Source of the DNA: Copromyces sp. CBS 386.78
Lineage: Eukaryota; Ascomycota; Sordariomycetes; Sordariales; Sordariaceae
DNA length: 64,000 bases
Direction: 5' to 3'
Assembly (NCBI GenBank): GCA_030685235.1
Contig: MU839164.1
Location: 124,001-188,000, forward strand
Positions 57,772-64,000 of the stretch are shown here, piece by piece; the stretch's first letter is position 1; every line of letters begins with the position of its first letter. Under the pieces are notes generated by a model. The model worked only from the letters and a program-made list of their open reading frames with translations, did not search any database and was not told the DNA's origin. The position numbers and the translations under genes were made by a program.

Positions 57772-58561
57772 TCATTGAAACTTGGCAGGGTTGCTGGGTA
57801 TCATTCGCCTGAGGACATCGATTTGACGCGCTTGTGCTTTGTTCTTCAGATCCGACACTCCTCTCTTGTCGACTCTCCGCAGGCCGTTCGAGTAGATTAC
57901 CGTGTAGTCTGGAATAGCCTCACCTGCTGCAACAGTGCTGTTGGCGGTTAGGGTGCAATGCTGTGACAGTATCAGTACGTCAGTCCTGTCCAAACCCGAC
58001 CGGTCCCATACAGCCACGACGAGTAGGTCCAGCAGCACATCACGGACGCACTGGAGCAAGAGATGAATCACTTGTGTCGACAGTTGAACTCACCTTCCCA
58101 ACAACAGCACCCGCCCCAACCCTCGTCCCAATCCCCACCGTCGTGCCCTCCCCAATCACCGTCCCACCGCTCTCAACCTGCGCGCCCACCTCGACCGTCA
58201 CATAATCCCCCAGCGTCACCGCGCCCATCGAGCGCCCATCCTTATCCGGAATCCCCTTGTGATACCTCCCCTGGAGGTCAGCTGCCCCCAAGCAAGCACG
58301 CTCGTGCACGATGCAGCGCCGGCCGACCGTGACGCGACCGCCCAAAGACTCGAGCCGCGCGCGCGGGTGAATCACGCTCTCAGTGCTGACAATGATGGTA
58401 TGTGGCCCTGTGAGAAGCGCGCTGTCGGCGATGGTGCAGGAGGAGGAGAATTGCACGGGTGGCTTGGGGCCGGATTGGGAGACGGCGGGCAGGATGGAGT
58501 GCCGTTTGTGGTGCCCGTGGGCGGAGGAGCGGGGGTCGGGGGAGGGGGTTGCTGATGACAT
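57772..58561 (-). CDS. Dynactin subunit p27 (DCTN6-like), left-handed beta helix
   Basis: Pointed-end subunit of the dynactin complex, which links dynein to cargo and microtubules. Exons are 58094-58561 and 57772-57960 (133-nt intron, GTGAGT...CACAG, phase 0), giving 218 residues. After a Pro/His-rich leader comes a hexapeptide-repeat beta helix: IVSTESVIHPRARLESLGGR, VTVGRRCIVHERACLG, AVTLGDYVTVEVGAQVESG and GTTVGIGTRVGAGAVVGK. The second exon continues HCTLTANSTVAAGEAIPDYT and VIYSNGLRRVDKRG, the conserved p27 C-terminal signature. The start at 58561 (MSSATPSP) is preferred; an in-frame ATG upstream at 58657 would add 32 residues. Divergent from the complex I gene. Confidence 0.9.
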
Positions 58562-59430
58562 TATTGTGGTGATGTTGTTTATGGTGGGTGTTGGGAGAAC
58601 CTCGGTGACTGAGGTGTTGTCGCGGTGGGTATTTGTTATGTTGTAAAGTGTAAACAAGAGCTTGCACGCAAGATACTGTTTCGAACTTTGGCGGTCAGTC
58701 CTGTTCGGTCGGTATTGGTCGCTCGATCGGGCGGAGACCTAGATAAATCCCGGGTGACCGATGCCTTGGGTGGAAGCTTTGGAAGCTTTGAAAGCTCGGG
58801 CGCTATCGTCAACTTTATGGAGTTTATGGAGATGGTAGATGGAGGTCGTGGGTTCGGTGGGCGGGGATTTGCTAGTCATGCATGCTTGACGTTTTGCAAA
58901 GGGCACCCCTGACTCGCGGAGGATGGATCTGTTGGATCTGAGGTCTTTAAATTCTCGTGGACCTCTTCAACCTTTCAACTCTTTCCAAGTTTCAACCGGG
59001 ACGGCATGCGTCGTGCATGCGCACCTGGGAACGAAAGAGGAGGGCATTTGGACGCAGGACAAAGCGCAATACGTAAGGAGGTGAGACGAGATGGCCCAAC
59101 CAATTGGTCACAGTTTCCGACTTGCAGCCTTGAGAGGGGCACTCTGCAGTGGCAGCAGTGCACTGGCACCGTGACCTCGGAGCACAAAGAAGCTCCCGCC
59201 ACAGATCCAAGCGCCACACCTGAGCCTACAGCCATGGGCCAATCATAATGGCGCAAGAACCGGTTATGTCCATGAAGTTGAAGGCCACCAGCCCCATGGC
59301 AGTGGAATAACCTCACCCACTCCTCTCGAGTCCCCATCCCCGACGACGACCCCAGAGTCCCCTCCCGCTCCCGGCCTCCATAGGCATTACTCCACACTGC
59401 TTCTGTGTCCGGAGCAGATACGATATCACC
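58562..59430. promoter_or_regulatory. Divergent upstream region of dynactin p27 and complex I 51 kDa genes
   Basis: 869 bp containing both promoters. No specific binding site was identified. Overlapping frames on both strands look random. Confidence 0.45.
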
Positions 59431-61052
59431 ATGCTTTCACGTACCGCGGCGCCCACCAAGGCGTCGGCCAGGACCCTCTCGCGCGCCGCCGTCGAGCAAT
59501 GCCGAACCTTTGCGACCGTCCAAGATGGCTCTGCCAATCCCGTACGCCACTACGGCGGTCTTAAGGACCAGGACCGCATCTTCCAGAACCTCTACGGCCG
59601 CTACCCGCCCGACCTGAAGCATGCGAAGAAGATGGGCGACTGGCACAAGACCAAGGAGATTCTTCTCAAGGGTCACGACTGGATCATTGGCGAGGTCAAG
59701 GCTTCTGGTCTTAGAGGCCGTGGTGGAGCTGGTTTCCCCTCGGGACTCAAATGGGTGTGTGTTTCGCAAAATGGGCCTTTTAGAAAAATAAAACCAATTG
59801 GCATGCTTACTGACTGTTTTCTCTCGCATGCCAGTCTTTCATGAACTTCAAGGATTGGGACAAGGACAACAAGCCCCGTTATCTGGTCGTCAACGCCGAT
59901 GAGGGTGAGCCGGGTACCTGCAAGGACCGCGAGATCATGCGCAAGGATCCCCACAAGCTTGTCGAGGGCTGCTTGGTCGCCGGCCGTGCCATGAATGCCA
60001 CCGCTGCCTATATCTACATCCGTGGCGAGTTCATCTACGAGGCCGCCGTTCTTCAGAACGCTATCAACGAGGCGTATGCTGATGGGCTTATCGGAAAGAA
60101 CGCCTGCGGCTCTGGCTACGATTTCGATGTCTACCTCCACCGCGGTGCCGGTGCCTATGTGTGCGGCGAGGAGACCAGCTTGATCGAGTCGCTCGAGGGC
60201 AAGCCCGGAAAGCCCCGTCTTAAGCCTCCTTTCCCCGCTGCCGTCGGTCTGTTCGGTTGCCCTTCGACTGTCGCCAACGTCGAGACTATCGCCGTCGCTC
60301 CCACCATCTGCCGCCGCGGTGGCAACTGGTTTGCCAGCTTCGGCCGTGAGCGCAACCAGGGTACCAAGCTCTACTGCATCAGCGGCCACGTCAACAACCC
60401 GTGTACTGTCGAGGAGGAGATGAGCATTCCCATGCGCGAGCTTATCGACAAGCACTGTGGCGGTGTCCGCGGTGGTTGGGATAACCTTTTGGCCGTCATC
60501 CCCGGTGGATCCTCGACACCTATCCTGCCCAAGCACATCTGCGATGACCAGTTGATGGATTTCGATGCGCTCAAGGACAGCCAGTCCGGTCTGGGTACTG
60601 CCGCTGTTATCGTCATGGACAAGAGCACTGATGTCGTCCGCGCCATTTCCCGACTAAGCCATTTCTACCGCCACGAATCCTGCGGCCAGTGCACACCTTG
60701 CCGTGAAGGCAGCAAGTGGACCGAGCAGATCATGAAGCGTTTCGAGAAGGGCCAGGGACGTGAGAGGGAGATTGACATGCTTCAGGAGTTGACTAAGCAG
60801 GTTGAGGGCCACACTATTTGCGGTAAGTCCTCTCGGTTTGTCCCATGAGTGTCATTGATGGTACTGACAATGATATCTGCAGCTCTTGGCGAAGCTTTTG
60901 CCTGGCCCATCCAAGGCCTCATCCGCCACTTCCGGCCCCAGCTGGAGGCCCGTATGCAGAAGTTCGCTCAGGAGAACGGTGGTGAGCCTCTTGCCGGTGG
61001 CTGGCAACACAATGCCAGACAGCAGGGCAAGCTTGTCTCCCCCGGCATGTAA
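59431..61052 (+). CDS. nuo51: NADH:ubiquinone oxidoreductase 51 kDa subunit (NDUFV1)
   Basis: Mitochondrial complex I subunit that oxidises NADH, carrying FMN and the N3 4Fe-4S cluster in the matrix arm. Exons are 59431-59754, 59835-60822 and 60883-61052, giving 493 residues, the same length as I recall for Neurospora. An N-terminal presequence ([20 protein letters not shown]) precedes the mature protein. The FMN/NADH region includes [15 protein letters not shown] (interrupted by intron 1 right after Trp108), [16 protein letters not shown] and [19 protein letters not shown] (near 212). Cluster ligands are Cys391, Cys394 and Cys397 (SCGQCTPC) and Cys437 (HTICALGEA), the last codon just before intron 2. 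Divergent from dynactin p27. Confidence 0.98.
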
Positions 61053-61995
61053 GGGGTGGCACGACGACAACAACAGTGGATAATGAACAACAGGATGGAG
61101 GCCGAATAATTGCGTTCCCAGTACGCATAGTGCCTGCTTTGTCATAAGCCCTAACTTAGAGAAAACCGGCCGCTTTTGATGCGTGTCTGTATTGTACGTT
61201 TGTGCATAAAAGCCATGCCGTAGAAGCTCTTGGACTGCCCCAGTTGGGCTTATGTTATTGTATTTATTTAGGTTGGCTTTTATGTCTTGCAGAGTTGGCG
61301 TGATTTCAATTAATGGGGTATCGGGTTTGGATGAGACAAATTCTGACGAGGCGAGATACCATGCATATGTCGTTGACGATCCCGTCAGATCGCATGTGTT
61401 GGTTGTTTTGATGATGATAATTCTCATTCCGCTATGGAACCATTGATACATTCAGGCCCAGAACCGATTAAGCGATCAACCCAGCAACCTCCACTTTACG
61501 TCCGGGGAGCAGTCGGCAATTCGGGGTAGGTATTCCCGCGCGGAGTTTCCACTCGTTCACAGCCGAGAACGGCCTTTTTCTGGGGACCCTGATGACCATG
61601 TCAAAATTCCCAGGGCTCCAAGTCAGCCCAATAAAACACCTCCCAAGACACCCCAAACAACAGCTTCACAGCCTTCTTTTGCCCCTCTGCTTTTCCTTAT
61701 TTAGGTTCATAAGAGGTAGTAAACAGTCACGCCGATGGGTCATGTTGTAACTGTTTAAATCGACTCTTGGTTCACATATAACAAGCCTTCTTCTGAAGAT
61801 ATTTTGAGTCAAAGCCCTCAAAAGAATCTTTACCGCTTTTTGAGATATCATTCAGTTTAGTTCACTCTCAAAAACTCACTACCACCTTTGCCATCAGGCC
61901 ACAAACTTTTCAACGCGAAACAAACTTCAACAACTCCCCATCCAACTCCGCCAAACAAACAAAATAACACATAAACCCACCACTCACACCACCAA
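61053..61995. other. Intergenic downstream of nuo51
   Basis: 3' UTR of nuo51 and about 900 bp without a defensible gene. Confidence 0.5.
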
Positions 61996-62388
61996 ATGCC
62001 CCCAGCCGGCTTCTCCCACCAACGCTCCCAATCCACCTCCTCCCTCCCGCCCTCCAGCGCCAGCGTCGGCGGCTCCTCCTTGGGCATCCATACCCGCCAC
62101 GCATCCACCTCGCTCGCCCGCGGTCCAGGCGCGCACATCATCCGTCCCACGGGGATTCCCAGTTTCCGGGGATATTATTACTATTACTCGCTGTCGCTGA
62201 GGACGGGTACCAACCAAGACGTGGGAGGTCTGTTGGCTGGTCCGTTGCTGGGTGGTGGTAGACAACAAGCGGATAAGGACGCGAAGGACAAGGAAAAAAA
62301 GAAGAAGAGGGGTGCTCAAGGAGGAGGGCAAGGAGGGAAAGGAGGAGGTGGTGGTGCTGGTGGTGGTGGGAAGGGACCTGGTTCTTGA
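61996..62388 (+). CDS. Possible small hypothetical protein
   Basis: Plus-strand frame of 130 residues from ATG 61996: a Ser-rich N-terminus (SHQRSQSTSSLPPSSASVGG), a more ordered GPGAHIIRPTGIPSFRGYYY and YSLSLRTGTNQDVGGLLAG, then a Lys- and Gly-rich low-complexity tail. It ends about 90 bp before the PEX11 start, which is tight for two separate genes. The opposite strand also has an open frame (61857-62141) that is suspiciously Trp-rich. I prefer the plus strand but with low confidence. Confidence 0.35.
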   Translation: MPPAGFSHQRSQSTSSLPPSSASVGGSSLGIHTRHASTSLARGPGAHIIRPTGIPSFRGYYYYYSLSLRTGTNQDVGGLLAGPLLGGGRQQADKDAKDKEKKKKRGAQGGGQGGKGGGGGAGGGGKGPGS

Positions 62389-62481
62389 GTTTAGGAGAAG
62401 TTGTTGAAGGCGGATTATGAGTTTGAACGGCAAACACACGCACATACAGGTTTCGAGGTTCGTGAGATTGGAAGACTTAGG

Positions 62482-63638
62482 ATGACTCTAAACACGGACG
62501 GTACGATGGGCGAAAGAGGACCGGCAACGGGCAATGGGAAGAGGGCTTCGGCAATGGGTGAGCGGATGAAGGTGAAGAAGCGAAGCAACTTTGAGACTCT
62601 CATCAAGTTTGGGACGGATGCTTGTAAGTTTACTTCCCCCCATTTCACGCTCTAGCACCTCTTCGGGGGCACTTGATGCTCTCCACCGCCGCTCTTCTCC
62701 TTGCATAGACAGCTAGTTGGTACAACACCTTACTGACACCTTCATCAGCCGGTCTCGAACGCACCTTCCGCCTCTTCCAAGCCCTGTCCCAATGCATCGC
62801 CTACATCCCCTCCATCCGCTCCATCTTCATCCTCTCTCTCTCCTCCTCCCACCTCCTCCTCACCGCCCTCTCCATGAACGGCACGTTCAACCTATCATCT
62901 CTTTCACTGCAACACCTCTTCCCACCACCAGCCTCAGCCGAAGCAGAAGCCCAAATCATCACCGCCGCCCTAGGCGTCCGCTCAAAACTAGCCCAAGGAC
63001 GCCGCTTTTTCAGGGTATTCCGCTTCTTAGAGAGCTTTCATTCTGCCTCGACTCTTTACTACCAGACACACAGCGACAGGGGTAGGGATAGGGGTGTAGA
63101 GACTTGGCTTGATATCATGTCCAAGAGCTTCAATGGGATGTATCTCCTCTTTGAAACCCTGGGGTTCTTTGGAGCGCTGGGCGTGCCGGGGTTGGATCCC
63201 TGGGGCACGGAGGTTAATAGGTTTTTGCATGTGGAGGGGCAGAGGTTTTGGTTGTTTGCGCTGGTTTGTGGGGTTTTGGGCGGTGTGGTTAAGCTGGTGA
63301 ATGATCAGGCGGAGGATGCAGGGGCTGCTGCTCCGGATGGTGATGCTGGTTCTGTCAGTGATATGTCTGAAAAGGGGGGTGATAATGATGAGTATGGTAA
63401 CCAACTGAAGGAGGAAGAGCGCCAGCGCGCTGCGTTGGAGCAGAAGGAACAGAGGATTGTGACTCGGGAGGATCGCCGCATGCGGATCAAGCGTAGGATC
63501 ACGGCTGATCTGCTTGATCTCGCTCAGCCCGGTGCTGTTGTTGGGTGGTTTCCGGACTGGCCGGGCATGATTGGGGTTATGATGGTTGGAAGTACGTGGC
63601 TTACTGGTGTAGAGGTCTGGGAGAAGTGTGCGCGGTGA
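62482..63638 (+). CDS. Peroxisomal membrane protein PEX11-like
   Basis: Peroxisome membrane-shaping and division factor of the PEX11 family. Exons are 62482-62623 and 62749-63638 (125-nt intron, GTAAGT...CATCAG, phase 1), giving 343 residues; an alternative start is 62506. The PEX11 domain spans the whole protein: NFETLIKFGTDASGLERTFR, LFQALSQC, then SKLAQGRRFFRVFRFLESFH (amphipathic helix region), SFNGMYLLFETLGFFGAL, FWLFALVCGVLGGVVKL and the C-terminal LDLAQPGAVVGWFPDWPG with a final hydrophobic segment. An acidic and charged loop separates the last two membrane parts, making it longer than yeast Pex11. This fits the PEX11C or PEX11-2 type of filamentous fungi, but the subtype is uncertain. 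Confidence 0.88.
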
Positions 63639-63876
63639 ATGAGTGATCATGTAAGGCGCCTGTGGTTGTTGATAGGCAAGTGGAGGTGGAAAAGGGGTGT
63701 AACGTAACTATGCGCTGTTGGATACACATAAACTCAGCTCTTGTATAGATTGTAACTAGATAAAGCTGTCCAAAACGAAAACCGACAAGAAGCATCTCAT
63801 ATCGTAACCACAATCCGGGGATGGATTCCTTATATCCTCGACTCTTCATTTACGTCCATCACATCTAGTCCTCGGC
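63639..63876. other. Convergent 3' region
   Basis: 3' UTR of the PEX11-like gene and of the minus-strand gene at the right edge. Nothing else is seen. Confidence 0.45.
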
Positions 63877-64000
63877 CTACCCAGCAGACCCTATATAGCA
63901 GCTCTTGTTAGAAACCCGTAGATCCATCAACTCACAACCATGCAGTACACTCACCAGGCGTGAAATCATTCCGTATCCAAAAAGTGCCGAGCCGCAGGTA
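63877..64000 (-). CDS. 3' end of an unrecognised minus-strand gene (partial)
   Basis: From the right edge a frame reads YLRLGTFWIRNDFTPG with donor G|GTGAGT at 63955/63954. After an intron ending ATATAG, a 14-nt last exon (63877-63890) gives SAG and a stop. Phase and splice signals agree, but the evidence is short and the gene runs out of the window. Confidence 0.4.
   Translation of the reverse strand, partial: TCGSALFGYGMISRLVSVLHGCELMDLRVSNKSCYIGSAG

Noticed and set aside
59673..60536. 287-residue minus-strand frame opposite nuo51
   Set aside because: It mirrors highly conserved coding sequence on the other strand. This is a typical codon-bias shadow.
61857..62150. Minus-strand frame with a hydrophobic segment
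   Set aside because: Extremely Trp-rich (WWEKPAGGIWWCEWWVY), as expected from the reverse complement of Pro/Ser-rich sequence. Its open frame relies on a GTG, or a late ATG at 62141.
1..64000. CRISPR arrays, insertion sequences, bacterial operons, 5S rRNA or viral genes
   Set aside because: No regularly spaced repeats, no transposase or viral frame, and no 5S-like sequence seen. The gene structure is plainly eukaryotic.

Overview
The window looks like nuclear DNA of a filamentous ascomycete of the Sordariomycetes, most likely a Sordariales species close to Neurospora or Sordaria. Evidence: short spliceosomal introns (about 54-142 nt) with GTRNGT-type donors and CTRAC-type branch sites; an intron-containing tRNA-Lys; a complex I 51 kDa subunit that closely resembles the Neurospora protein as I remember it; and fungus-specific families such as MAK5, PIR-like wall protein, GT15 mannosyltransferase, MARVEL protein and GH7 endoglucanase. 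Gene density is low. About 25 genes are separated by long gene-free stretches, and nothing points to bacterial, plasmid or viral sequence.

Layout. 0-3 kb: HECT ubiquitin ligase, cut by the left edge. 3-10 kb: small unrecognised genes, a minisatellite, a 473-bp MITE with TTA target duplications, and two related 3' gene ends, one of them decayed. 11.4-12.9 kb: secreted GH7 endoglucanase. 14 kb: coiled-coil protein. 15-19.4 kb: gene-poor. 19.4-20.9 kb: GT4-type glycosyltransferase. 22-26.5 kb (minus strand): small conserved protein, an unknown protein, and a WBP4-type splicing factor. 27.4-31.5 kb (minus): PIR-like/GPI wall protein and MARVEL membrane protein. 34 kb (minus): small secreted protein. 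35.9-39.2 kb (minus): HIR1 histone chaperone. 40.4-40.9 kb (minus): Lys/Ala-rich basic protein. 43.5-46.5 kb: GT32 and GT15 Golgi glycosyltransferases, tail to tail. 48.8-49.4 kb: GNAT acetyltransferase. 49.5-53.9 kb: TRM7 and MAK5, divergent. 55.1-56.9 kb: flavoprotein-domain protein with ankyrin-like repeats. 57.3 kb: tRNA-Lys. 57.8-61.1 kb: dynactin p27 and complex I 51 kDa subunit, divergent. 62.5-63.6 kb: PEX11. Right edge: 3' end of another minus-strand gene.

The genes do not form one pathway. Themes that recur are cell wall and glycosylation (GH7, GT4, PIR, GT32, GT15), RNA and ribosome biology (WBP4, TRM7, MAK5, tRNA), chromatin (HIR1, basic protein) and organelles (complex I, PEX11). 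I found no convincing biosynthetic or defence cluster. The items most worth a second look are the MITE and the neighbouring duplicated 3' gene end, the flavoprotein pseudoenzyme-like/ankyrin-like fusion, the PIR-type protein with inverted domain order and a GPI-like tail, the long insert in the HECT catalytic lobe, and a probable GC-AG intron. Exon boundaries were derived by hand from splice consensus and reading phase and have not been tested against transcripts.
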